Shown: piece after piece, positions 46,298-57,605 of the stretch | How positions within the stretch are numbered: position 1 is the stretch's first letter | Layout: the number at the start of each line of letters is the position of its first letter | Assembly: GCA_030490835.1 (NCBI GenBank) | Contig: CM059973.1 | Span: forward strand, 56,920,008 to 56,984,007 | DNA: 64,000 bases | Source: Annona cherimola | Lineage: Eukaryota > Streptophyta > Magnoliopsida > Magnoliales > Annonaceae | Direction: 5' to 3' | Translations under genes and position numbers: made by a program | The notes under the pieces: generated by a model | The model's input: only the letters and a program-made list of their open reading frames with translations | Database searches by the model: none | Told to the model about the DNA's origin: nothing

Positions 46298-48820
46298 TGT
46301 GGCGCCCCGAACCAAGGTGCCTAGAAGCCTTACTTCGGAATCGTTTTGATTGGTAAATGTGACTCAAGATTGTTGCCCTGATCACACGGTAGGATTTTAT
46401 ATATATCATCCATACATGGAAAATTTCCTTCGTTCATCCAACATGAAATATATTTCACATATCACAGATATAATCACAACTTGTTCATAAAACATCATCA
46501 TTGAAAAGATATTCTTTTCTATTTCAAAATTATCATCATTGTCTTTACGTACAAATTTACATATACAACATTTCTATCAAAAACTGCATATCATTTTGCA
46601 TGCTGCCTTCATCATTTCCTGTCTATTGTTGAAAAAGCATGGGTGAGTAATAATACTCAGTAAGCAAGTCATACATAATTTTTCAATCATTTTCATGCAT
46701 TTCATAAAATGCAAATGCAATTCATACATAGCATTCATGACATTCCTTTAGATGCGATGCTAGCTAGGCGCTCATCCCATACATGCTCCCATCTCAGGGA
46801 AGTCACCGCCGGCCTAGGCCTATATAAGCGACTTGGCGATAGTGAGGGGGACATCCGGTCCGCTTACTACAACAACTAAGGCCTATTCCTCGTGCACATG
46901 CTCATTTACATACACATGCCTGCATGATATTTGCAAATCATAAACAATTTCATAAAAAGCATTTAATAAACAATTTAACAAAACAAACTTCAGTTCATGT
47001 AAAGAAGTTATAGGTATGACCAACCTTAAATAAATTTCATAAAGCAATTTACAAATAATTTCAAGCATTTTGAAAATAATTTGTAACAGATATAACTTGC
47101 TTACCTTCTCAGTTGGTGTCCTCAAATTTCTCTTTTCCTTTTCCTATTCAAGGAAAAAGAATATTTTATTTCTTCTATTCAAGTTGCTTCCCATTCATGT
47201 TCTATAATATTTGGACATTATTTCTTTATATGGATATTTTTATCCATAGGTTCCTCAAAAATTCCATCCTTATATTTAAATATTAATCTCAAATTTTCTC
47301 CAAAATCATACTATTTACTGTAGAAAATTACTGTAACAGTTACTATTCATCCGAGGTTACGGTTCACAGAGACGTGGTTACTGTTTATGAGTTTCAAAAA
47401 TTGATATTTTTTTCAAAAATAAAAAATACCATGACATAGCTTATGCCTAGTATATCATAGGAAATTTCATACATTTTGAATTTATCATCATTTACTTGGC
47501 GAAAAAAATTATTTTCTCCATGTACTAAAAATCAACATAAATTCACTTAAGCATAATCCTTAATTCCAAAAATCATGAAATTAATATATCATCATTCCAA
47601 AATCATATTTATCATAATCATACATCCCAAATCATCATTTATCAATTTTGGAGCATTATTTTCACATATCATATGCTATCTTCCCAAATACCCTATCTTC
47701 GCTCCAAATTTTTGATGTTTTGGCATAATTTCATTTAAGCATTATATCTATACTTATTTTCTCATGCTTAGGAATTATCTAAGCATGTTTTTACCCTACT
47801 TAACATCCAAAAGAAATTTGGGTAAAAATCACTTACCCGAAGTAGAGATATGCCTCTTTTCTCACACTTTCTCTTTCTAACTTACTTCTTTCTTTTCTTG
47901 GACGTGATGGATGGTTTGGGGACTTGGAATGCCTCAAATGGGGCTGGGTTTTGATGGCCTTGGACGTTCACCCTGCTGCCATATGTATAGTGTTGCATTT
48001 TTAAGAATTTGGAATTTACCCCTTAGTTTTGAGGTATTTAATTATAAATTGGTATTTCCATTTAATTTTGAAAATTTATTTGAGCCAAGAGCTGCCCACC
48101 CTATGCAGCCCTATTATTTATTTATTTTTTTATTTTTAAAATTATTTAATTTAAGCTAAATAAATCCTAACCGTTGATTTTGGATGATGATGGTCTTAGA
48201 CCATTGAATTGGTCAAATTTTCCAGCCATCCTAGCCTGCCATGCCCCTGCTGCAGATGCCTTTTAATTAATTTTTTAGTTTTTAATTATTTATTTTAATA
48301 AAAAGTCAAAAGTGACATAAATGAAAAGTTAATTTACCTTTTTTATCTTCATTTGACGTTCCATCTTGGCCCTTGATTTGTGATTTTTATCACATCTTAA
48401 ACCATTCATCATGTTCATCATGAATTTTTAACCATCCATAAAAAGTTTCATCGAATTCCGACGCCCGGATTGCAATTTATGAATTTTTTTCTATTTTTCC
48501 ACTAAAATCCAAATTTGGATTAAAATATCCAAAAGAATTTCTATTTCGTCCTGTAGTGATTAAATCTCTATTTCGTCTTTTTGTGATTAAGTTAATCCAA
48601 GTGATTAACTCTTAATCACGTGTCTTAATCCCCGATTACTATTCATGTTCACTATTCACGGGCACTATTCACGGGGGTTAAATTCCTAATTGCATTATTT
48701 CAATCTCCAATACACATATCCATCAATATAATTCATGAATTTTTATTTATTATAAAAATAATTACAAAAGAATCTAGGGTTACACTGTCGAAATAACGCG
48801 TATACGGTCGGGGTTTCACA
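46298..48820 (-). mobile_element. solo LTR of the Tekay-like family
   Basis: 2523 bp, plus-strand ends TGTGGCGCCCCGAACC and GGGGTTTCACA, flanked by the perfect duplication TGTAT (46293-46297, 48821-48825). It is the reverse of the LTRs at 38867 and 42729 and more diverged. It keeps ACTGTTCA/ACTATTCA clusters at 47330-47395 and 48635-48675. Confidence 0.9.
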
Positions 48821-48825
48821 TGTAT

Positions 48826-49440
48826 GCATTTAGATATTGTGTACATTGTTGAGATGTTTGACAGATATTTAAGTAATTCAAGAATGGATCTTTAAAAAGC
48901 AACCAAATATTTTTTTAAAGCACTTTTAGAGAACAAAGTACCACATGTTCACATACAGAAAGTTAGGTAAGTTAGAGATCATTTGGAATTTAGATTTTGA
49001 CTTTATTAGATGTAAATACAGTTTTAGATCCACTTCAAGCTATATTTATCTATTTGTTAGAAAGCTATATCAAGAAAAAGTGCTAAGCAGACACTCATCG
49101 CCTTTTCAACCATGACAATAGAATTTATAGCATATTATGAGGCATCCAATTATGGAATATGACTACAGAGTTTTGTCACAGGGCTGCAAAATATAGACAT
49201 CATGAAAGACCACTTAAGTTATTTTATAATAATAAATTAGTAGTCTAATATTTCAACAACAATAGGAGTTCAGCGATATTCTTGGTTGTTAAGGGAAGGA
49301 TTCAGGAAAATAAAGTGTCTATAAAGCATATTATGACAAACTCCAAAGGTTGCGGATCTGCTTACTAAGGGTAACATCTCAAGGTCTTTCATGAGTTTAC
49401 TACTCATATGGATGTTGTATCATTTAATCATATGCTAGTT
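48826..49440 (+). pseudogene. copia RT end / RNase H relic
   Basis: Plus-strand text aligns with copia RNase H although many frameshifts are needed: KYHMFTYRKLGKLEIIWN..DFDF (usually YSDSDFAG), then RSTSSYIYL, STMTIEFIAYYEASN, VTGLQNIDI and LTKG. It is the 3' coding end of the old plus-strand copia element with its PBS at 38137. Gag, protease, integrase and most of RT are missing. The orientation and order agree with that PBS. Confidence 0.75.
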
Positions 49441-49452
49441 AAGTGGGAGTTT
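49441..49452 (+). other. polypurine tract of the old copia element
   Basis: AAGTGGGAGTTT at the end of the RNase H relic; AAGTGGGAG is the usual copia PPT core. A Sirevirus-type LTR begins at the next base, so the copia element's own 3' LTR is displaced or lost. Confidence 0.7.
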
Positions 49453-50702
49453 TGTTGGTCTCGAGTTTATGGCTATTACCTAAGAGGAGAGGGGTGAATT
49501 GGGTATTTTAAAATTTTCACTTAAACAGAAATTTTTCCCTTCTTAATTTAATCCCCTTAATGAAACAAATGAGTAATATGGAGAGAAATAAAGCAATAAC
49601 ATCATAAATACAAATCACAACAGTAGACAAAGATTTTATAGTGGTTCAGACAACCTCCCCTACTCCACTCTTCCAAGCTCACACCTTTTGTGACTTGGGT
49701 TCCACTATTGTATTATCAAATACAGCTAGAGTAGCAGCTCTCTTCTAGATTCCAGCTCTAGGGGGCATGTACAAATCATAGCACAAGTAGATGACGAGTC
49801 TCACTCAAGTCACAGCGCTACTTTGCTTTCACTTGGTTCAAAACACCAATATCAAATACAAATATAGAATCAAATAATGAAAGCTACACTTTACAGATTG
49901 TGTAGGTAGGTTTCAGCTCATGGAAGAACTTATAGAAGAAAAGATTTGATTAGCGTTGGAGCTTGCAGCAAGTTTGAGCTTAGTTCTTCACTCAAAACTT
50001 GTGTTGATCACTTAATGCTTGGAGAGGATGGTAGTTGGATCTCAGTAATTGCTTTCTCTAACCTCTAGCTCATTCACTTGAATGCTTATTTATAATGGTG
50101 GAGCAAATTCGAATGTTTGGAGGTAGGTGGCGCGCATTTAATGCGCCAATGTTCAAATTTTTTTACCGTTGAGACCCAAGTCGTAGGTGAAGTCGACTTG
50201 GGGTGCGACTTCACCCAAGTCGTATACTAGAGTCGACTTGGGGTGCGACTTCGGTTCCCAGCAAAGACTTCAAGTTCCACTTCAGGTCGACTTGGTCCTG
50301 GACTTGACCCAAGTCGCAGGTGAAGTTGACTTTGGGTGCGACTTCACTTTCTGTATGCACCTGTTGGAACTTGGATTTCTTGAAAGTGATCTTGATTGCT
50401 TGATATTCATCACATTTTGTTCTTCCACTGATATTCTTAAACTTGAGAGTTGAATCTTGAAACTTGACATCTTCATCTTTTCTTGGATTCTTATACTTAA
50501 GAGTAATTTGATCTTGGAGTTCATAGGAATAGCTTAATGATTATCTCTTGACAAATATACTTGTCTTGAATAATTAAATTTGACCCATTTGCATTTCCGG
50601 ACTGTGTATTATCTTCATGTTGACTCAAGTCGAATGTCTGGGTCGACTTGGGTTTCAACTTCACTTCAAGTAGCATGTGGAGTCGACCTAGGATACGACT
50701 TC

Positions 50703-52326
50703 TGTTGGTCCCGAGTTGATGGCAATTACCCAAGAGGGGAGGGGTGAATTGGGTATTTAAAAATTTATACCTTAAACAGAAACTTTACCCCGGATTAATC
50801 TAGTCCCCTTAATGAAGAAACGAAATGGAAAGCAATATAAGGTAGAGAGCAGAAATATAAATCAAGCACACAAGATTTTTATAGTGGTTCGAGCAACCTC
50901 CCTACTCCACTCTTCCAAGCTCACACTCCTTGTGACTTGGGTTCCACTAATGTATTCTCTCAATACAATTAGAGCCACTGATCTCTTCTAGATTCCAGCT
51001 CTAGGGGGCCTCAACAAATCTCAGCACAAGTAGGTGATGAGTTCCACTCCAATCACACACTACTTTGCTTACACTTGATCTTAGTTCCTCAAACTAAATC
51101 AAGTTCAATATAACAAAATAAAATAACAAAAGGAGTCTACACTTTACAAATGTGTAGAAGCAATTTGGCGCAGAGAAGAACTCGTAATGTAGACTTTGAA
51201 GATTCAGAGATATAGCTCTTGCAGTTTGAAGCAAAGTTCTTCCTCTTTGAATGGCTTGATCTCTTTAGAGCTCTTGAATATAGGAGTTAAGAACACTTAA
51301 TGATTCTCAGCTACTTCCCTCGTCCACAATAACTCCCTTTTATAATTATGGAGGGAATCCGAACGTTAGAAGGTAGGTGGCGCGCATTTAATGCGCCAAC
51401 GTTCGAATAAATTCCGACCGTTGCGACCCAAGTCGCATGCGGAGTCGACTTCGGATGCGACTTCGCCCAAGTCGCAGATGGAGTCGACTTCGGGTGCGAC
51501 TTCGCCTCTCCGTCGCAACTTCAAGTTCCAGGTCGGGTCGACTTGGGTATCGACTTGACCCAAGTCGCAGGTGAAGTCGACTTCGGGTGCGACTTCACCT
51601 TGTCAGTTGGCTTTGATGAACTTGAATAATTCCGAGATGCTTATTCCTTCATGCCTTTATTTCTTTTGCATTTCTCATGTCTTTCCTCTTTTATTTGCTC
51701 CATGTTTTGTAAATCTTGAATCATTGAATAACTTCTTGGTCAAGCTTATGCATCTTGTTTTGAACTTGGATTGATCTTCATAGCTTGAGTTTCTTCATCT
51801 TGAGATACGCTTGGAGCTTTGCTTTGGACTTGATAGATTTAAGTTGATCTTGCACCTTTGATTTGGTTTTGAGAACACTCAAGTTGACTCTTGGAATGAA
51901 CTTGAAACTGCATCTTTGAGCTTGAGAGCATTAAGTCGAACTTGGGGTCGACTTCGTTCGCGACTTCGACTTCGTTTGCAACTTCGGCATTCTTCCATCC
52001 CAAATTCAGCTCTGGAGTGAATCTCCCGACTGAAGTCGATGCTGGAGTCGACTTCGTTTGCGACTTGGCTTCCCAAGTCGCAAGTGGAGTCGACTTGGCC
52101 TGCGACTTCACTTGTTCTTCTCCCATTTTCAACTCTGGACAGATTTGGCTTCTTGAAGTCGATCTTGGAGTCGACTTGGGAAACGACTTGGCCTTCCATA
52201 CTTCATTTTCTTCAAATGTATATTTCTTAAACATTTCCACAAACGTATTAGTAGCCAAGACTTACTCAAATTGATTTGTTAATCATCAAAACATAGATTT
52301 AGCTTGTTTTCCACATATTTCCAACA
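50703..52326 (-). repeat. 3' LTR of the young Sirevirus
   Basis: 1624 bp. The minus-strand TATA region (ATTATAAAAGGG) is near 51338. It has eight GTCGAC sites in two arrays, four in 51440-51582 and four in 51945-52175. Open frames across the arrays are by-products of the repeats. Confidence 0.95.
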
Positions 52327-52345
52327 ATCTCCCCCTTTTTGATGA
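52327..52345 (-). other. polypurine tract of the young Sirevirus
   Basis: On the minus strand CAAAAAGGGGGAGAT abuts the 3' LTR. Similar tracts lie further inside at ~52484-52495 (AAAGGGGGAGAA), ~52519-52532 (AAAAAGGGGGAGAA) and ~52585-52592 (AGGGGGAG). Confidence 0.9.
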
Positions 52346-52618
52346 TTGACAAAACCGATTTGAGTGTATACCTTTCAATAACTTAAAAAGAATAACATGC
52401 TTTCAACATTCAACAAACATATGCTCATGCAAATTTTCAAGTTGAAAACATTCAAACTCTTCTCCCCAACCTTATCCTACTCTTCTCCCCCTTTGGAGTC
52501 ATTGGGACTCAAATCCTACTCTTCTCCCCCTTTTTGTCAATATATCAAAAAGTTAGAGGGTAAAGAAAGAGATAGGTGGGTTTGCTCCCCCTAAACATGT
52601 GCTCCCTCTAAGTTTATG

Positions 52619-55600
52619 CTAAGTTAATTCAATCATTCCCATGTCATTTCTAATCTTATAAAATGCTTCTTTTGCTAGGGGCTTTGTAAATATGTCTGCA
52701 ACTTGATCCTCTGTTCTTACATATACCAAACATATGTCATGATTTTCTACATGTTCTCTAATGAAATGGTGTCTAAGGTCGATATGTTTGGTCCTAGAAT
52801 GCAAGACTGGATTCTTGGTTAGACATATGACACTAGTATTATCACATCTGATGGGTATATCTTTAAAATCCATGCCATAGTCCCTAAGTTGCTGTTTCAT
52901 CCAAAGTAGTTGGGCACAACAGCTCCCGGCGGCAATGTATTCGGCTTCCGCCGTAGATAGAGCAACACTAGTTTATTTTCTTGAAAACCATGAAACCAAC
53001 ATGTTCCCAAGAAATTGACATGTTCCACTAGTGCTTTTTCTATCTACTTTGTAACCAGCAAAATCCGCATCCGAGTAGCCGATTAGATCAAAATTAGAGC
53101 CCTTTGGATACCACAGTCCTATATTGGTAGTGTCAACTAGGTATCTGAAAATTCTTTTCACAGCTACCAAGTGTGATTCTTTTGGACATGATTGAAATCT
53201 AGAGTACATACACACACTAAACAATATATCAGGCCTAGAAGCAGTTAAATATAATAAAGAACCTATCATGCTTCTATACAATTTCAAATCAACTATTTTT
53301 CCTTTTTCATCTTTGTTGATTTTGATTGTTGAGCTCATTGGCGTGTTTTCTCCTTTGCTATTTTCCATGCCAAACTTCTTCAGTATTTCTTTGATATACT
53401 TGGACTGGTTAATGAATATTCCTTCATTTAATTGCTTGATTTGCAGTCCAAGGAAGAAGTTTAGATCTCCCATCATGCTCATCTCAAATTCTTTCTGCAT
53501 AAGCTCGGAAAATTCTTGACAAAGAGTCTCATTAGTAGCACCAAAAATGATATCATCAACATAAATTTGAATGATCAATATATCCTTTTCTTTATATTTG
53601 ATAAACAAAGTGGTGTCTACCTTTCCTTTTTGAAAATCATGATCAATCAGAAATTTGCTCAATCGATCATTCCAAGCCCTGGGAGCTTGTTTTAATCCAT
53701 ATAATGCTTTGGTTAACTTGTATACAAATTGAGATTGATCTTTTTCCTCAAATCCAGGTGGTTGTTCAACATACACCTCTTCATTTATATATCCATTCAA
53801 AAATGCGCTTTTAACATTCCTTTGAAACAATTTAAAGTTCACGTGAGATGCAAAAGCTAGTAAGATGCGAATTGCTTCCAATCTAGCAACCGGGGCATAG
53901 GATTCCTCAAAATCTATTCCTTCTTCTTGTGAGTATCCTTTTGCCACAAGTCTAGCTTTGTTTCTCACTACAAGTCCACTTTCATCTAATTTGTTCCTAA
54001 AGACCCACTTGGTGCCAATAACAGTACAATCGTTTGGTCTAGGAACAAGGTGCCAAACTTAATTTCTTTCAAATTGATTTAGCTCTTCTTGCATAGCTAT
54101 AATCCAGTTTTCATCATTAAGAGCTTGATCAATATTGGATGGTTCAATCTTGGATACAAAGGCATATTGTCCACAAACATTCTGTTTTGATCTTCTAGTT
54201 TTTACACCTTCATACACATTCCCTATAACTTGTTCAATTGGATGTGCATGTTTGAATTTTAAATCAGTGGGAGGTTTGTAGGAATCATTACCTTCACTTA
54301 CCCTCTCCTCCATGAAATCTTCTTGCTTTTTCACATGCAGTTTTTCAAGATTGCTTGTTATATCATCTGCATCACTTAAATCATCTTTTCTTTTGAAGCA
54401 TGGGTTATTTTCATCAAAAACAACATGTATGGACTCTTCTACCACTTGGTTTCGTTTATTGAATACTCTATATGCTTTGCTATTTGATGAGTACCCAAGG
54501 AATATTGCCTCATCACTTTTAGCATCTAATTTTTCCAAGTTGGTTTTTCCATTGTTTAAAACATAGCATGTGCATCCAAAAGCATGAAAATAAGAGATAT
54601 TTGGTTTTCTTCCTTTTCATAGCTCATATGGGGTCTTTTTCAAGATTGCTCTAATGGTAACTCGATTCAAAACATGACAAGCTGTACTTACAGCTTCACC
54701 CCAAAATTTCTTGGATAATTTGTTCTCATTTAGCATTGTTCTAGCCATCTCTTGTATAGTTCTGTTTTTCCTTTCAACTACTCCATTTTGTTGTGGAGTT
54801 CTTGGTGCAGAAAATGTGTGATGAATTCCTTTTTCATTACATAACTCTATGAATCGTTTGTTTTCAAATTCACCACCATGATCACTTCTTATAGTCATAA
54901 TAGTACTTTGTTTTTCATTTTGCACCAAATTTACAAAAGTTGAAAACATAGGGAAGGCTTCATCTTTGCTAGCTAAGAGAATTATCCATGTGAATCTTGA
55001 AATGTCATCAACAATAACAAATACATATTTCTTTCCACCAATGGTTAAAATATCGGATGGCCCATATAGATCCATGTGTAGCAATTCAAGTGGCCTAGTG
55101 GTGGAGACTTCCTTTTTGGTAGAGAAAGGCATCTTAGGTTGTTTAGATAATTGACATGCCTTGCAAATTTTTTCTTTGTCATATTTCAACTTTGGCAAGC
55201 CTTCTACCAAACTCTTCTTCTATAGGGTCTTTATATTTCCCATGTTTATATGTCCAAGCCTTTTATGCCAAACCCATGGATCATTATCAATGGCCATTAG
55301 ACATTGACCATCTAATTCATCAAGTGAAACCAAATATACATTTCCATGTCTTTTTCCACTAAACATGATATGTTCTCCATCAAATACATTACATATAGAT
55401 GATTCAAACACAACCTTGTATCCTTTGTCACATAATTGACTAATGCTCATTAGGTTATGCTTGAGTCCTTCAACAAACAAAACATCTTCCATGCATGCAT
55501 TTGAAATACTATAAATATTTCCTTTACCTTTAATTTTACCTTTCTCATTATTGCCAAAGGCAACCGTTCCATCGTTGCAAGGCTTAAGTTTGTGAAATAA

Positions 55601-55690
55601 ACTTCTTTCTCCGATCATATGCCTTGAACAACCGCTGTCCATGAATCATACATTGTTTGCCTTTGCCTTGAAACAAATCTGAAAAATAAA
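52619..55690 (-). pseudogene. Sirevirus pol with in-frame stops (PR-IN-RT-RNase H)
   Basis: One reading frame with no frameshift from ~55690 to 52619. Protease DSGCSRHM (~55642) is preceded by a TGA where Trp is expected. The pre-integrase part has KACQLSK. Integrase keeps D-D-E in MDLYGP, RSDHGGEF and NGVVERKNR. RT has YVDD (~53555), but motif A reads [11 protein letters not shown], so the catalytic Asp is Asn. RNase H has [13 protein letters not shown] and SRTKHIDLR. Stops: TGA before DSG, TAG after NIKTL (~55217), TGA in PYEL(W)KGRKP (~54614), TAA after QFERN (~54059) and TAA after SWFSRK (~52972). Pol is in a different frame from gag. It is non-functional but recent. Confidence 0.92.
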
Positions 55691-55700
55691 GGAATAAATC

Positions 55701-57557
55701 TCATCTCTTTGGTACCCATTTTATGGGTCCATTTGGGTTAGTAATATTATTCAATCTTTGTTGCTCTAACTTAGAAAGCCCAAATCTTGTGTTCCTTGGA
55801 ACCCAAACTAATTTTGCACCATGGTCATGTAGTTTCTTAAAGTTACATTTATAGGCTTTATGACCCATTTTGTTGTAGAAATTGCAAGCCATTGGTAATC
55901 TAGGAGTAGGCTTCCAAGTGTATTTTGGTTCAAATGTTGGCCTTCTAGTCCACATAATATTTTTCCTTTGTGGCTTGTATATAGGTGCAGTTTTGGTTTG
56001 ACATTTCCCAAATATTGGTTCATTTGATTTGCCACTTTCTTTTTGCTCAAATGTATAATATTCAAGACCTCTTTTATTTGTTTGAGCAGTCATATTCAAA
56101 AACATCTTTACATTTTCTCCAGGATTAGAGAACTTTGCTAATGATTCATTTAATGATTCGTTCTCCTTTTTCAATTTTTCTATCTCATTTATCAATGATT
56201 CATTTTCTTCTTTCAGTTTTGTTGATTTTTCAGCTAGTTTTCCATTTTCAATAATAACGAAGTTACATTGTTGTCTCTTCAATGACAACTTGTTTCCTAG
56301 CTTTTTGATTTCCTCATATAATGAATCATAAGCAATTTGTAGTTCTTCTAATTCAGCACATTTGAGGCATTCTTGAAAAGAAGAATAACTTGATTGAGAA
56401 TAGCAAGGTTTGGAAGTTACCTCTGCATTGCTTGTGCATTTTGTTGAGATGGTTTGTTCTTCCAAAACTTTAGTTGTATTCAAACATAACACGTCCTCTT
56501 CTTGTTCGATCCATGCCATGCAGCATATTCTTGCGCAGTTTGTTGTATCGTTATCATCGGTCGAAGAGCTGCTTGTTGATGAAGTCTCTTCATTGACGTA
56601 CATGTCTCTTCCCTTTGGCCTTTGGTATTTTCTGCCTTCATGTCCTTCCTTCCTCTCTTGATACTCTTCCGGCGTAGGACATTGAGCTTGTATGTGTCCT
56701 ATCCCGCCGCATTTGTAGCACTTCGTTGGCTCCTTCTTCTCTCTCCGTGTTCTTTCTTTGAAGTCCTTGAAGTTCCTTTCTTTTCTCACAAATTTTCGGA
56801 ATTCGCGAGTGAGAAGTGCAATATCTTCATTGTCATTTTGAGAAGAGGAGGTAGACTCTTCTGAGTTGTGTGCCACTTTTAATGCAATGGCTTTCCTCCC
56901 TTTGTGATTGTCTTCGTTTCTTCTCTTAATTAGCTCATGTGACATTAATGAGCTAATTAGATCTTCTAGCTTTAGTGTATTTAGGTCTTTGGCTTCTTCA
57001 ATCGCCGTAATCTTTGGAGTCCAAGATTCCGGTAAAGCTCTTAGTATCTTCATGACCTGTTCGGATTCAGAGATAGCCTTTCCAAGTCCTTTCAAAGCGT
57101 TAGTAATCTTAGAAAATCTAGCAAACATTTCAGAAATATTTTCTGTTTCTAGCATTCTAAAGCTTTCCAACTCTCCTATCAAAATATTTCTCCTAGTCCC
57201 TTGGACTTGAGAGGTTCCTTCATAAATAGATGTTAGAGTATCCCATATTTCTTTAGCGGTTTGACAAGATGATACTCTATCATATTCGGAAGCTGTAAGA
57301 GCACAAAATAGTGAGTTCATAGCTTTAGCATTGCTCTTTACAGTTCTTACTTCCTCTTCGGTCCACTTGGAAGCTCTTTCATCTATAGGCAATGTTACAG
57401 CATCTTGGATTGCAATCCAAGAGTCCATATCGGTAGCCATAATGAGTTGCTTTATACGAAGCTTCCAATAACCGAAATTGTTCCCATCAAACAATGGTGG
57501 CCTAGTAAATGATTGGCCCTCTGCAAAAGCGGGAACGGAAGTAGATTGAGATGCCAT
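55701..57557 (-). CDS. Sirevirus gag polyprotein, intact
   Basis: 618 residues from ATG 57557. Residues ~15-60 hold the copia gag N-terminus (PPLFDGNNFGYWKLRIKQLI), and ~60-215 the UBN2-type gag domain (AKEIWDTL, ALPESWTPKITAIEEA, LNTLKLEDLISSL). The zinc knuckle is C280-x2-C283-x4-H288-x4-C293. A long coiled coil follows (~400-490; LKEENESLINEIEKLKKENE). Near the C-terminus is a second Cys/His set, CNFYNKMGHKAYKC, then LVWVP. The start lies 35 bp from the PBS. This is the only full-length element gene in the window and could make capsid protein in trans. The stop follows WVPKR, as in the left relic. Confidence 0.93.
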   Translation of the reverse strand: MASQSTSVPAFAEGQSFTRPPLFDGNNFGYWKLRIKQLIMATDMDSWIAIQDAVTLPIDERASKWTEEEVRTVKSNAKAMNSLFCALTASEYDRVSSCQTAKEIWDTLTSIYEGTSQVQGTRRNILIGELESFRMLETENISEMFARFSKITNALKGLGKAISESEQVMKILRALPESWTPKITAIEEAKDLNTLKLEDLISSLMSHELIKRRNEDNHKGRKAIALKVAHNSEESTSSSQNDNEDIALLTREFRKFVRKERNFKDFKERTRREKKEPTKCYKCGGIGHIQAQCPTPEEYQERKEGHEGRKYQRPKGRDMYVNEETSSTSSSSTDDNDTTNCARICCMAWIEQEEDVLCLNTTKVLEEQTISTKCTSNAEVTSKPCYSQSSYSSFQECLKCAELEELQIAYDSLYEEIKKLGNKLSLKRQQCNFVIIENGKLAEKSTKLKEENESLINEIEKLKKENESLNESLAKFSNPGENVKMFLNMTAQTNKRGLEYYTFEQKESGKSNEPIFGKCQTKTAPIYKPQRKNIMWTRRPTFEPKYTWKPTPRLPMACNFYNKMGHKAYKCNFKKLHDHGAKLVWVPRNTRFGLSKLEQQRLNNITNPNGPIKWVPKR

Positions 57558-57591
57558 AAGATTGGATCTCTTTGGTTTAACTCAAAGACCT

Positions 57592-57603
57592 GCTCTGATA
57601 CCA
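57592..57603 (-). other. primer-binding site of the young Sirevirus
   Basis: Minus strand TGGTATCAGAGC, a perfect match to the plant tRNA-iMet PBS, two bases from the 5' LTR. Confidence 0.95.
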
Positions 57604-57605
57604 CT

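Noticed and set aside
49448..49460. LTR at 49453 as the 3' LTR of the plus-strand copia element, because its PPT is adjacent
   Set aside because: The LTR sequence matches the minus-strand Sirevirus LTRs and its PPT lies at its right end (59633), so the adjacency to AAGTGGGAG is probably due to a later insertion there.
51424..51600. CRISPR-like spaced palindromic repeats
   Set aside because: The units are irregular, the spacers are themselves variants of the repeat, and the context is a plant LTR retrotransposon.
51839..52258. Open frame of 139 codons and overlapping frames in the Sirevirus LTRs
   Set aside because: The Ser/Thr/Lys/Val-Asp-rich text comes from the GTCGAC palindrome units and appears in all frames and in both LTRs.
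56410..57210. Plus-strand open frames of 80-100 codons opposite gag
   Set aside because: They are antisense shadows of the gag coding sequence.
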